A stretch of 64,000 nt of DNA from Petrotoga sp. 9PWA.NaAc.5.4 (GTDB taxonomy: Bacteria; Thermotogota; Thermotogae; Petrotogales; Petrotogaceae): assembly GCF_002895485.1 (NCBI RefSeq), contig NZ_AZRK01000002.1, forward strand, positions 62,001 to 126,000, read 5' to 3'. The position numbers and the translations under genes were made by a program. Below the pieces are notes generated by a model. It did no database searches and was not told the origin of the DNA. It worked only from the letters and a program-made list of their open reading frames with translations. Each line of letters starts with the position of its first letter. Positions within the stretch are counted from its first letter, which is position 1. Of the stretch, positions 26,890 through 35,804 are shown one piece after another.

Positions 26890-28221
26890 ATGGCGAAGGT
26901 AGTAAGCTCTAAAAAAGAGGGTTTTTTAGAAAGAACTTTTAAACTTAAAGAAAACGGTACCAACGTAAGAACAGAAGTTTTGGCAGGTATTACAACTTTT
27001 ATGACGATGGCTTATATTATTTTTGTCAATCCTTCGATACTAAGTGATGCAGGGATGCCTTTTAATGGGGTATTTATTGCAACTATAGCGGGAGCTATTC
27101 TTGGAACAGTTATGATGGCTCTACTAACGAATTATCCTTTTGCTTTAGCTTCGGGTATGGGATTAAATGCTTTTTTTGCTTACTCTGTTGTTATTGGTAT
27201 GGGAGTGCCTTGGCAGACGGCTTTAGGTATTGTTTTCTTAGAAGGTATAATATTTATCATATTGAGTATTACTCCTGTTAGGCAAATGATAGTTAATTCT
27301 ATTCCAATGGGTTTAAAAACAGGTATTAGTTCAGGTATAGGCTTATTTATAGCTTTCATAGGTCTACAGAACGCAGGAATCGTTGTATCGGATCCTGCTA
27401 CACTAGTGAAAATGGGGGACATATTTTCAGGAACAGCTTTAGTTGCAATCCTTGGATTAATAATCACAGGAGTTTTACACGCTTTGAGAGTTAAAGGAGC
27501 ATTATTGTTAGGAATTATCATTGCAACAATCATCGGACTTTTTAACGGAGTAACTCCAACTCCTCAGGGAGTAGTCGCTCTGCCAAGAATGGCAGATTGG
27601 TCACAAGTTTTGTTTAAACTTGATATTGCTTCTGCGTTTAATATAAGTATGATCGGAGTTTTAATTTCTTTTTTGTTTGTTGATCTTTTTGATACTGCCG
27701 GAACTTTGGTTGGAGTTAGTCAACAAGCAGGATTTTTAAAAGAAGATGGTTCTCTTCCAAAGGCTGATAAAGCACTTTTAGCAGATGCTATTGCTACAAC
27801 CGGAGGAGCTCTTTTTGGAACAAGTACTGTTACAACGTACGTTGAATCTGCTTCTGGAGTTTCAGAAGGTGGAAGAACTGGGCTTACGGGTATAGTTGTT
27901 GCTATTTTATTCTTTCTTTCTTTATTTTTTCAACCAATTATTGCTATAGTTCCCGGTGCAGCAACAGCGCCTGCTCTTATAATTGTAGGAGTAATGATGT
28001 TGTCCAATATAAAAAGTATTAAATGGGGCGATTTTACAGAAGTTTTACCAGCTTTTTTGGCAATGATAATAATGCCTTTGACTTATTCCATATCAAACGG
28101 AATAGCTTTAGGTTTCATAACCTATCCTTTAATAAAATTGTTCACAGGTAAAGGAAAAGAAGTGCATTGGTTAGTGTATGTTTTATGTGCAATTTTCATA
28201 GTTTACTTTATATGGCTCTAA
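26890..28221 (+). CDS. NCS2/AzgA-type purine base permease
   Basis: 443 residues with about 12 hydrophobic segments. The N-terminus NVRTEVLAGITTFMTMAYI and the motif ASGMGLNAFFAYSVV identify the AzgA-like branch of NCS2, whose members take up adenine, guanine and hypoxanthine by proton symport. FVDLFDTAGTLVGVS and GTSTVTTYVESASGVSEGGRTG are the conserved substrate-site segments. It lies between adenine deaminase and mocA, as expected for the uptake step of the operon. Confidence 0.93.
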   Translation: MAKVVSSKKEGFLERTFKLKENGTNVRTEVLAGITTFMTMAYIIFVNPSILSDAGMPFNGVFIATIAGAILGTVMMALLTNYPFALASGMGLNAFFAYSVVIGMGVPWQTALGIVFLEGIIFIILSITPVRQMIVNSIPMGLKTGISSGIGLFIAFIGLQNAGIVVSDPATLVKMGDIFSGTALVAILGLIITGVLHALRVKGALLLGIIIATIIGLFNGVTPTPQGVVALPRMADWSQVLFKLDIASAFNISMIGVLISFLFVDLFDTAGTLVGVSQQAGFLKEDGSLPKADKALLADAIATTGGALFGTSTVTTYVESASGVSEGGRTGLTGIVVAILFFLSLFFQPIIAIVPGAATAPALIIVGVMMLSNIKSIKWGDFTEVLPAFLAMIIMPLTYSISNGIALGFITYPLIKLFTGKGKEVHWLVYVLCAIFIVYFIWL

Positions 28222-28245
28222 AATTTTAAGTGGAAGGGAATTTTT

Positions 28246-28836
28246 ATGTTCACTGCAGTAATATTGGCTGCTGGCGAATCCATGAGAATGGGAACGGCTA
28301 AGCAGGTACTTCCGTGGAGGAATAGTACTGTATTAGAAACTGTATTAAAAGCAGTTTTAAATTGTTGCTATGTAGATGATGAGGTTAGAGTCGTTTTAGG
28401 AGGGAATTATGAGCAGATAATTCCCTTCTTTTCAAATTACAAAGATCCACGGATTAAGATTTTGTTGAATAATAGTTATGAAAAAGGTATGATAACAAGT
28501 GTATGGAAAGGTATTGAAAATGTACCAAATAATAGTCAATATATACTATTTACGCTTGGAGATATGCCTTTAATTTCAATTGAGACGTATAATAAATTAG
28601 CAAAATTTGCAATTAAGGAAGGAGTACTCATTTTAGCACCTGTTTATAAAAACAAGAGAGGACATCCGTTAGTTGTACATAAAAGTCAAATAAAAGATAT
28701 ATATGATTTAAAAGGTCCTGGAGGTCTTAGAACTCTTTTGAGTTCACATCCAGAAAGAGTAGTTTTCTATGAGGTTGATGACGAAGGAACTGTTATAGAT
28801 TTGGATACTGTAGAAGATTACAAAAAATATTTATGA
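28246..28836 (+). CDS. mocA: Molybdenum cofactor cytidylyltransferase (MocA-like)
   Basis: 196 residues, ATG behind GGAAGGGA. The nucleotidyltransferase motif LAAGESMRMGTAKQVLPW is at the N-terminus, followed by FTLGDMPLI, the MocA metal/nucleotide segment, and GHPLVV. MocA attaches CMP to molybdopterin to make the MCD cofactor used by xanthine-dehydrogenase-type enzymes, which explains its place at the end of an operon with two such enzymes. MobA-like guanylyltransferases are less likely. A repeat element follows directly and may mark the end of the transcript. Confidence 0.88.
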   Translation: MFTAVILAAGESMRMGTAKQVLPWRNSTVLETVLKAVLNCCYVDDEVRVVLGGNYEQIIPFFSNYKDPRIKILLNNSYEKGMITSVWKGIENVPNNSQYILFTLGDMPLISIETYNKLAKFAIKEGVLILAPVYKNKRGHPLVVHKSQIKDIYDLKGPGGLRTLLSSHPERVVFYEVDDEGTVIDLDTVEDYKKYL

Positions 28837-28841
28837 TACTT

Positions 28842-29160
28842 GCTTTAGAAATGATAATTTTCTAAAAATAAGATTTAAATTTAAAATGAGTCCAGGGCAC
28901 AGCCCTCTTTCCCTTCCTTCGTTACACGTAGCGAAAAAGTTAAAAGAATTAAATGTGGACTTTAAAAATGAGAAATTTCTAAAAATGAGCATTTGAATTT
29001 AAAATGGGTCCAGGGCACAGCCCTCTTTCCCTTCCTTGGTAAAAGTACTGAAAATGGTAAAGAAATTAAGAATTAGTGAGTATTAGAGCTGATAGGGTAT
29101 TTTGTAAAAAAAATCGAATCTAAAAAATACATATAATAAGGATTTTGGAATTTCTAAAGC
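28842..29160 (+). repeat. MITE-like element with two modules, period 118 bp
   Basis: Flanked by perfect 11-bp inverted ends, GCTTTAGAAAT (28842-28852) and ATTTCTAAAGC (29150-29160). GGGCACAGCCC cores begin at 28895 and 29013. The first module has TTCGTTACACGTAGCGAA; in the second the hairpin has decayed. It fills the whole gap after mocA and lies in the direction of transcription. Confidence 0.88.
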
Positions 29161-29197
29161 GAATATATTTATGTTAGAAAAGAGGTGTTTATATAAT

Positions 29198-29638
29198 ATG
29201 TTAAAAGAAAAACTTAATGAAGATTTAAAAAAATATTTAAAAGAAAAAAATTCACTTGCCTTGAACGCAGTTAGATCAATAATAGCAGAAATAAAAAACA
29301 AAGAAGTTGAAAAAGGGTCTGAGTTAACTGAAGAAGAAATCATACAAGTTATTAAGAAACAAATAAAAATGAGAGAAGATTCCATAGAACAATACCAGAA
29401 AGCTCAGAGGAATGATTTAGTCCAAAAAGAAGAACAAGAAATAGAAGTTATTAAAACATATTTACCCCAAGAACTCTCTGAAGAAGAACTCGAAAAAATA
29501 GTTCGCGAGGCAATAGAAGATGTACATGGTGAATCAATAAAGGATTTAGGAAAAGTCATGAAATCAGCTATAAAAAAAGCTCAAGGTAGAGCAGACAGCA
29601 AAAAAATAAATCAAATTGCAACAAAATTGCTCAAATAA
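29198..29638 (+). CDS. yqeY: GatB/YqeY domain protein
   Basis: 146 residues from the ATG at 29198, which has AGAGGTG upstream; an earlier ATG at 29171 lacks a site. Typical YqeY sequence: LNAVRSIIAEIKNKEVEKGSEL, KQIKMREDSIEQYQKA, IEVIKTYLPQELSEEEL and GKVMKSAIKKAQGRADSK. YqeY shares the tail domain of amidotransferase subunit GatB and is thought to bind tRNA or protein; its cellular role is not settled. Length matches the family. Confidence 0.93.
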   Translation: MLKEKLNEDLKKYLKEKNSLALNAVRSIIAEIKNKEVEKGSELTEEEIIQVIKKQIKMREDSIEQYQKAQRNDLVQKEEQEIEVIKTYLPQELSEEELEKIVREAIEDVHGESIKDLGKVMKSAIKKAQGRADSKKINQIATKLLK

Positions 29639-29641
29639 AAT

Positions 29642-29671
29642 TTGAGATAAAAAACAAAAATATGTTATAAT
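29642..29671 (+). promoter_or_regulatory. Promoter for the RnfB-like gene
   Basis: TTGAGA (29642-29647), an 18-bp spacer, then TATAAT (29666-29671). The ATG is 33 bp beyond the -10 box and a strong AGGAGG lies between. A good match to a housekeeping promoter. Confidence 0.65.
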
Positions 29672-29704
29672 AAAAACGAAGAGTAATTATAGGAGGTACC
29701 TCAA

Positions 29705-30061
29705 ATGTCTACAATAGTGAATTCTCTATTATTGTTAGGAATATTAGGTTTTGTAGCAGGAGCTTTTTTGGCGTTTGCCTCCAAGAAATTTGCAGTCAAA
29801 GAGGATTCTCGAACAGAAATAATTAGGGCAGTTTTACCCGGTATAGACTGTGGTTCTTGTGGTTTTCCAGGATGTGCTGGTTTTGCAAAAGCATTTGTTA
29901 AAGGTGAAATTGGGAAAGATGGATGTGTTCCTGGGAAAAATGCAGGAGTACCAGAGCTTCTTGAAAAAATTAGTAAAATGAGTAACGATGAATTAAATGA
30001 GATATATGAAAAAAGTAATGCAGATGAAAAAGAGATAAAAGATTTGTTATTAGCAAAATAA
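29705..30061 (+). CDS. Short RnfB-like protein: membrane anchor plus one Fe-S domain
   Basis: 118 residues. One N-terminal transmembrane segment (about 5-25) is followed by the Rnf/4Fe-4S domain cysteines Cys49, Cys52, Cys57 and Cys74 in CGSCGFPGCAGFAKA. Full-length RnfB continues with ferredoxin domains, and these are missing, so only the N-terminal half exists. No other rnf genes are in the window. It may be a stand-alone membrane-bound iron-sulphur carrier. The stop is followed by a small gene 13 bp downstream that probably shares its mRNA. Confidence 0.8.
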   Translation: MSTIVNSLLLLGILGFVAGAFLAFASKKFAVKEDSRTEIIRAVLPGIDCGSCGFPGCAGFAKAFVKGEIGKDGCVPGKNAGVPELLEKISKMSNDELNEIYEKSNADEKEIKDLLLAK

Positions 30062-30074
30062 AGAGGTGATAAAA

Positions 30075-30305
30075 ATGATTAGCGGAGTATCATCTCAACT
30101 TTATGAACCAATGTATTTGAAGAATTATACTCAAAATGTTGTAAACTCGCAGTCTCATAATAGCAATAATGCTCCTGTTATGTCTAAAGATGAAATAAAA
30201 CAACTAACCTCTTTTATGCTTTATAAGCAAACAGGAATAACTATGAAGTTAGTGAGAACTGTTGGTGCACTGTATGAAGGAAGCAATTTAGATATTTTAG
30301 CGTGA
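30075..30305 (+). CDS. Small hypothetical protein (76 aa)
   Basis: Not recognised. The start is ATG 30075 behind AGAGGTG (30062-30068). The protein is soluble, with an Asn/Ser/Gln-rich N-terminal half and a C-terminal helix region (SKDEIKQLTSFMLYKQTG). It sits directly after the RnfB-like gene and before a strong terminator, so it ends a two-gene unit. Good ribosome binding site and terminator support a real gene. Confidence 0.6.
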   Translation: MISGVSSQLYEPMYLKNYTQNVVNSQSHNSNNAPVMSKDEIKQLTSFMLYKQTGITMKLVRTVGALYEGSNLDILA

Positions 30306-30332
30306 TTTTTACTGAAAAATTTTGAAAAATTC

Positions 30333-30368
30333 AAAATTGCGGGCTAAGTTTGCCCGCAATTTTTACTG
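30333..30368 (+). terminator. Strong intrinsic terminator
   Basis: 12-bp perfect stem AAAATTGCGGGC / GCCCGCAATTTT with a 7-base loop, then T-rich sequence. It closes the RnfB-like two-gene unit. Confidence 0.88.
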
Positions 30369-30369
30369 A

Positions 30370-30594
30370 AGAATATGATTCGGCGAGTTTGGTATAATAA
30401 AAAGAAAGAGAAGCTCCCTTTCCTTTACAGATAACGAAAATATGTAGAAAAAGCTTACATGGTTGACTTTAATAAAACAAAATTGAAAATTTGTATGCAT
30501 AAAATAATTAAACTTGATTACGCAATTAGAAAATTATCCAAATTAGAATAATGAAGAGATTTTTGAAAAAACTAAGTTTTAAAATTTCTAAAGT
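30370..30594 (+). repeat. Degenerate repeat-family element (right end only clear)
   Basis: The right end ATTTCTAAAGT (30584-30594) followed by GAGTA is perfect, but the hairpin core has decayed and the left end is not found. The 323-bp gap before the racemase otherwise holds only the terminator and A+T-rich sequence; TATAAT at 30393-30398 is a possible -10 with no clear -35. Confidence 0.45.
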
Positions 30595-30628
30595 GAGTAA
30601 AAATATTGATTAAAAGGAGAGAGATTTT

Positions 30629-31696
30629 TTGTATCCAAAAATTTATATTTATCTTGATAGAATTTATGAAAATGCTAAATATTTAAAAAGTTTATGTGAA
30701 AAATCAAAGGTTGAAATAGTGGGGGTTACTAAAGTAACGTGTGGAGAACCTTATGTCGCTCAGATTCTTAAAAGTTCTGGTATTAACATAATAGGAGATT
30801 CAAGAATTCAGAATATAAAGAATATGAAAAATTTTGGAATAAACGGACCTTTTATGCTATTAAGAATACCTATGATTTCTGAAATTGATGATGTTGTAAA
30901 ATACGCTGATTATACATTAATCAGTGAATTGAAAGTTGCAGATAAATTAGGCGAAGCATCTAAAAATTTTGATAAAATTTCAAAAGTTATATATATGGTA
31001 GACTTGGGTGATCTAAGAGAAGGAGTCTGGCTTGAAGATGCGATAGATGAAATCTCTAAAGCAATGAGAATAAAAGGCATAGACGTTGTGGGAATAGGAA
31101 CGAATTTAGGGTGCTTTGGCGGGGTTATTCCTGATAAAGATAATATGACTGAATTGATAAATATTAAAATAAAAATAGAAGAACAATTTGGGAATTCTTT
31201 GTATATAGTTTCTGGTGGAAATACTGCAGCACTTCCTTTGATAGAAAATAAAAGTTTGCCTGAAGGTATAAATCAATTTAGGTTGGGAGAATCAATTATT
31301 TGTGGAACAGATGCTACAAACAATAGAGAAGTGCCTGGAACAAGACAAGATACAATAATTTTAGAGGCAGAAATTATAGAATTAAAGGAAAAACCTTCGA
31401 TACCAAAAGGGGCTATAGGTTATGATGCTTTTGGACGTAAACCACAGTTTGAAGACAAAGGTAAAAGACTAAAGGCTATTTTGGCCGTTGGAGAACAAGA
31501 TATTTCTCCTTCTTCAATTATGCCATTAGACGACGAAAATATCGAAATATTACATGCAAGTAGCGATCATGCCATTGTAGACCTTACAGAGTCTACAATT
31601 AGTTACAAAGTTGGAGATAAGATTAGATTTAAGCTTGGATATTCTTCGGTTTTAAAAGCTTTTACGAGTCCTTATGTTGAAAAGGTGATTTTGTAA
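30629..31696 (+). CDS. orr: Ornithine racemase-type PLP enzyme
   Basis: 355 residues, TTG start behind AAAGGAGAG. Alanine-racemase-like TIM-barrel PLP enzyme with the Schiff-base lysine in VGVTKVTCG (Lys35). The sequence matches the Orr branch: GDSRIQNIKNMKNFGI, FMLLRIPM, YMVDLGDLREGVW and FRLGESIICGTD. Orr makes D-ornithine for ornithine 4,5-aminomutase, and exactly that pathway is encoded about 17 kb away on the other strand (oraS, oraE, ord, ortA, ortB). A broader amino-acid racemase is possible, but the pathway fit favours ornithine. Confidence 0.85.
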   Translation: MYPKIYIYLDRIYENAKYLKSLCEKSKVEIVGVTKVTCGEPYVAQILKSSGINIIGDSRIQNIKNMKNFGINGPFMLLRIPMISEIDDVVKYADYTLISELKVADKLGEASKNFDKISKVIYMVDLGDLREGVWLEDAIDEISKAMRIKGIDVVGIGTNLGCFGGVIPDKDNMTELINIKIKIEEQFGNSLYIVSGGNTAALPLIENKSLPEGINQFRLGESIICGTDATNNREVPGTRQDTIILEAEIIELKEKPSIPKGAIGYDAFGRKPQFEDKGKRLKAILAVGEQDISPSSIMPLDDENIEILHASSDHAIVDLTESTISYKVGDKIRFKLGYSSVLKAFTSPYVEKVIL

Positions 31697-31697
31697 T

Positions 31698-31907
31698 ATG
31701 TTCGCTTTTATAAACACCCTTTTTGTCATTGCAGTAATTATTTTTATTATTTCAATATTATTTTTATGGAGATCTGCTAAACTAATAAGAAGCGGTAGTA
31801 AAAGTTCTGATTTAGAAGTTAAAAAAACTGATAGAAAAGGAATAATAGCTCTTTTAATCAGTGTGGGAATTTTTATTTTGTCTTATTTATTAAGTTTGAT
31901 AATTTAA
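31698..31907 (+). CDS. Small membrane protein (69 aa), unknown function
   Basis: Not recognised. Two hydrophobic helices (about residues 5-24 and 48-68) are joined by a basic, hydrophilic loop with LIRSGSKSSDLEVKKTDRKG. The ATG is 1 bp after the racemase stop and dnaB follows closely, so it is read as part of an orr-dnaB unit. Confidence 0.6.
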   Translation: MFAFINTLFVIAVIIFIISILFLWRSAKLIRSGSKSSDLEVKKTDRKGIIALLISVGIFILSYLLSLII

Positions 31908-31922
31908 CAGAGGTGTCTTGGT

Positions 31923-33290
31923 ATGGAAATTACGTCTTTTGTTCCTCCAAACAGCAAAGAAGCTGAGGAATCTGTTATAGGAAGTATTTTTTTAGATCCT
32001 ACTGTCTTACCAGATATTATAGAGGAGATAAGATGGGAAGACTTTTATTATGAAAATAACAAACTTATTTTTAAGTGCATGGAAGAATTATTTGATAAAG
32101 GTGATCCTGTTGATACAGTATCTGTTATTGAAAAGTTAAGAGAGTTAAATCTTTTAGAGAAAATTGGAGGAGAAGATGGAATTATTTATTTAGCACAAGT
32201 AGTTCCTACAACAGCTAATGTTATGTATTACGTTCAAATTATAAAAGAGAAAGCTTTGATGCGAGCATTAATAAACGCTTCTTCGGAAATAGTTGATGCT
32301 GTTAGAAATATTGGAGATGCTCAAGAAGTTTTGGAATATGCAGAAAAGAGGATTTTTTCAATTGCGGAAGCGAGAGCAACAAGAACCTATGATATATTAT
32401 CAAATGTTATGCATGAAGTCTTTGAACAAATAGAAGAGTTAAAAAATCGAGTTCAAAGAGGCGAAGGAGACATAGTTACAGGAATTCCAACAGGATTCTA
32501 CTCTTTAGATCGTATAACTTCGGGGTTTCATAGATCAGAACTTGTTATTGTTGCGGCAAGACCTTCAATGGGAAAATCTTCCTTTGCAGCTAATTTGGCT
32601 ACCAAAATTGCTCTTAAACATGATGCTGCCGTAGCTATTTTCAGTCTCGAAATGTCTAAGGAACAATTAGCCAACAGAATTTTATGTTCAGAAGCGATGG
32701 TAGATTTACAAAAAGTTAGAACAGGTCAAATTTCTGATGAAGAGTGGGAGAAATTAGTTCAAGCTGCGGGAGAGTTATCAAAATCTCGTTTAATTTTTGA
32801 TGATGAGCCCGATTTAACCCCGAGATTACTTCGTGCAAAATCCAGAAGAATGAAAAGGGAGTATGGCATAGATGTCATTTTTATAGATTATTTACAATTA
32901 ATGAGTTCTAAATCAAGAAATTACGAAAGTCGCCAACAGGAAATCACAGAGATTTCACGCTCATTAAAGTTATTAGCCAGAGAACTAAATATTACTGTAG
33001 TTGCTTTGTCACAACTTTCTCGTGCCGTTGAACAAAGAGAAGATAAAAGGCCAAGATTGAGTGATTTAAGAGAATCAGGAGCTATAGAACAAGATGCGGA
33101 TCTTGTGATGTTTTTGTATCGAGATGCTTATTACAAAAGAAAAAAAGAAACAGAAGAAAAAAATATATTAAACGAGCCTCATGAAGCAGAATTAATAATA
33201 GGTAAGCAAAGAAACGGACCAGTCGGAACTGTAAAGCTTGTATTTAATCCTAAGTTAGCAACATTCTACGAGCCAGATTTAAGACATTAA
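31923..33290 (+). CDS. dnaB: Replicative DNA helicase DnaB
   Basis: 455 residues, ATG behind AGAGGTG. The N-terminal domain (PPNSKEAEESVIGSIFLDP) and the RecA-like helicase domain are both complete: Walker A ARPSMGKSS (about 211-219), Walker B VIFIDYLQLM, H4 region ALSQLSRAVEQRE and the arginine-finger segment LIIGKQRNGPVGT. The length is normal and there is no intein. It unwinds DNA ahead of the replication fork. Confidence 0.97.
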   Translation: MEITSFVPPNSKEAEESVIGSIFLDPTVLPDIIEEIRWEDFYYENNKLIFKCMEELFDKGDPVDTVSVIEKLRELNLLEKIGGEDGIIYLAQVVPTTANVMYYVQIIKEKALMRALINASSEIVDAVRNIGDAQEVLEYAEKRIFSIAEARATRTYDILSNVMHEVFEQIEELKNRVQRGEGDIVTGIPTGFYSLDRITSGFHRSELVIVAARPSMGKSSFAANLATKIALKHDAAVAIFSLEMSKEQLANRILCSEAMVDLQKVRTGQISDEEWEKLVQAAGELSKSRLIFDDEPDLTPRLLRAKSRRMKREYGIDVIFIDYLQLMSSKSRNYESRQQEITEISRSLKLLARELNITVVALSQLSRAVEQREDKRPRLSDLRESGAIEQDADLVMFLYRDAYYKRKKETEEKNILNEPHEAELIIGKQRNGPVGTVKLVFNPKLATFYEPDLRH

Positions 33291-33356
33291 AAATAATATA
33301 AATTTGAGTTCTGCATAAAAGTTTTGCATTTTTAATTTCTAAAGATATTATAAAAT

Positions 33357-33495
33357 ATTTAGAAATTTTAAAAATAAAAATTTTCAGAAAATAAGCAGTT
33401 GAATTTAAAATGAGTCCAAAGCGGGGCCCTTTGCCTTTTGGGTAGAAGTATCAAGTACGAAGGTTGGCAAATTAGGTTTTAGAATTTTTTAAGTG
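33357..33495 (+). repeat. Repeat-family element, partly decayed
   Basis: Begins ATTTAGAAAT (33357-33366), continues with the family left arm TTTTCAGAAAATAAGCAGTTG and a changed core, AAGCGGGGCCC. It ends near AATTTTTTAAGTGAGTA. Co-directional with dnaB and rnr; it fills most of the gap between them. Confidence 0.65.
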
Positions 33496-33525
33496 AGTAT
33501 ATACAAAAAATAAAGAGGGAAAATA

Positions 33526-35754
33526 ATGAGCGATAAAAACTTTGAACAAAAAATATTGAATAAAATTAAAGAAAAACCTATGCTACAAAAAGAAATTTAT
33601 AATGAAGTGAATGCTAAAACAAAAAGAGAAAAATCCGATGTTAGAAAAATTTTAAAAAGACTTCAAAATGATGGGAAATTAATAAAAGATTCTCAAAGCC
33701 GCTTTAGAGAAATCGATAATAATATAAAAGTTGGTACTATTGAATTTACTAAAAGTGGGCATATGGCTTTTGTCGAGTGTGAAGATGGAAGCGAGATAGC
33801 TGTAAAAGTAGAGAACTCAGGGATAAGCATTCATAAAGATGTAGTATTAGTTGAAATTATAGGGAAATGGAGAAACTTGCCAGAAGGTAAAGTAGTCAAA
33901 ATATTAAAAAGAGGCTTAAAGTACATTGTTGGAGAATTCGAAAGAAAAGGGATTTTTGGTTTTGTTATACCAATAGATGGAAAAATAAATACAGATTTTT
34001 ATGTATCTCCCGAAAATATTGGTCAAGCAAAAACTGGTCAGATAGTAAGAGCGAAGATAATAAAATATCTGTCTCCGACTAAAAATCCTGAGGTAGAAAT
34101 AGTAGATGTGTTGGGAGATAAAGAAGATCCCGCGATAGATCTTCCTTTAGTTATTTTCAAACATGAGCTACCAGAACCAAACTATTTCTCGAAAGAAGTT
34201 TTAGAAGAAGCAAAAAAGATCCCCGAAAAAGTCTATCCACAAGACATGGTAGGAAGAAAAGACTTTAGAAAGGAAACTATATTCACTATTGATGGTGATA
34301 CTGCTAAAGACTTTGATGATGCTGTTGGAATCAAAAAATTAAAAAACGGGAATTATTTACTTGGAGTTCATATAGCTGATGTCTCACACTACGTAAAAGA
34401 AAATAGTGAAATTGATAAAGAAGCATTCAACAGGGGAACAAGTGTTTATTTAATTGATACAGTGATTCCAATGCTTCATTTTAAGTTATCCAACGAAATC
34501 TGTTCCTTAGTTGAAGGTGAAGACAGATTAACAATGTCTTTGATAATGGAAATAGATAAATACGGTAATTTAGTTGATTCTAAAATCTATAATGGAGTCA
34601 TTAGAAGCAAAAAACGGTTGACTTATAATAAAGTAAATGATCTTTTGTCTGAAAATCCATCAAAAGAAATCGAAGATGAAATAGGCTTTTTAAGGGAAGA
34701 TCTTGAAATGATGAAAGATTTAATGGATATTCTTAGGAATAAAAGAGTTGAAAGGGGATCTATAATAGACATTGAAAGCAATGAAGTTTATTTCGAGTTT
34801 GATGAAAAAGGTTATGTAAAAGATATATTTCCTGTTGAAAGAGGAATTTCTGAAAAGATGATTGAAGAATTTATGGTACTTGCCAATGAGACAGTAGCTT
34901 CATACTTTGACGTAAAAGAATTACCTTTTATATACAGAATTCACGAATATCCTGATGCAGATATTTTATTGCAGTTGCAGAATTATCTCGATATGTTGGG
35001 AATAAAAGTTAATTTAACTCAAAATATAAACCCAAAAGTTTTACAAGATATATTGGATAAAACAAAAAATCATCCTTTAAGTAAAAATATTCAAATGATG
35101 CTTGTAAGATCTATGAAAAGGGCTATATATTCTGAAGAAAATATTGGACATTTTGGACTTGCTTCTGAATCTTATACTCATTTTACTTCGCCTATAAGAA
35201 GGTATCCAGATCTCGTAGTTCATAGATTATTAAAAGAATTTATAAAACATAAGGGAAATCTAACTCAGAAGCAAATTGAACAGTATTCAGAGTTGCTTCC
35301 AAAGATAGCCAAACATTCATCAGAAAGGGAAAGAATAGCGGATCAAGCTGAATGGGATTTAATAGATATGAAAAAGGTAGAGTATATCTCGCGTCACAAA
35401 GGAGATGTTTTTGAAGTTTATATAACGGGTGTTACAAAGTTTGGGTTATTTGTCGAAATACCTGTAAAAATGATAAGTGGATTGATTCATATATCAGAAC
35501 TTAGAGATGATCATTACAATTATGATGAGAAAACTAATTCACTGATAGGCGAAAGGACAGGAAAAACATATAGAATAGGAGATAAAATACAAGCTATGGT
35601 AGTTAGAACCGATAAAATTAGAGCCGAAGTAGATTTTGTTCCATACGAAGAAGATGAGCTGAAAATATTTGCGAAAGAATTTCCCGAAGCAAAAATAAAG
35701 GTAAAGACGAAAAAGAAGAAAGAAAAAACAAAAAATAACAAATCAAAAAAATAA
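33526..35754 (+). CDS. rnr: Ribonuclease R
   Basis: 742 residues, ATG behind AGAGGG. Order of domains: N-terminal winged helix (about 1-65), cold-shock domains (about 70-205), RNB catalytic domain with DGDTAKDFDDAVG (about 256-268), and C-terminal S1 domain (about 626-705). The tail is very rich in lysine, as in other RNase R proteins. It is a processive 3'-5' exoribonuclease for structured RNA. Confidence 0.95.
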   Translation: MSDKNFEQKILNKIKEKPMLQKEIYNEVNAKTKREKSDVRKILKRLQNDGKLIKDSQSRFREIDNNIKVGTIEFTKSGHMAFVECEDGSEIAVKVENSGISIHKDVVLVEIIGKWRNLPEGKVVKILKRGLKYIVGEFERKGIFGFVIPIDGKINTDFYVSPENIGQAKTGQIVRAKIIKYLSPTKNPEVEIVDVLGDKEDPAIDLPLVIFKHELPEPNYFSKEVLEEAKKIPEKVYPQDMVGRKDFRKETIFTIDGDTAKDFDDAVGIKKLKNGNYLLGVHIADVSHYVKENSEIDKEAFNRGTSVYLIDTVIPMLHFKLSNEICSLVEGEDRLTMSLIMEIDKYGNLVDSKIYNGVIRSKKRLTYNKVNDLLSENPSKEIEDEIGFLREDLEMMKDLMDILRNKRVERGSIIDIESNEVYFEFDEKGYVKDIFPVERGISEKMIEEFMVLANETVASYFDVKELPFIYRIHEYPDADILLQLQNYLDMLGIKVNLTQNINPKVLQDILDKTKNHPLSKNIQMMLVRSMKRAIYSEENIGHFGLASESYTHFTSPIRRYPDLVVHRLLKEFIKHKGNLTQKQIEQYSELLPKIAKHSSERERIADQAEWDLIDMKKVEYISRHKGDVFEVYITGVTKFGLFVEIPVKMISGLIHISELRDDHYNYDEKTNSLIGERTGKTYRIGDKIQAMVVRTDKIRAEVDFVPYEEDELKIFAKEFPEAKIKVKTKKKKEKTKNNKSKK

Positions 35755-35804
35755 TCATGTAATATTTTCTTGAGTTTTATTATTAAAACGGAAGGAGTAT
35801 ATCT

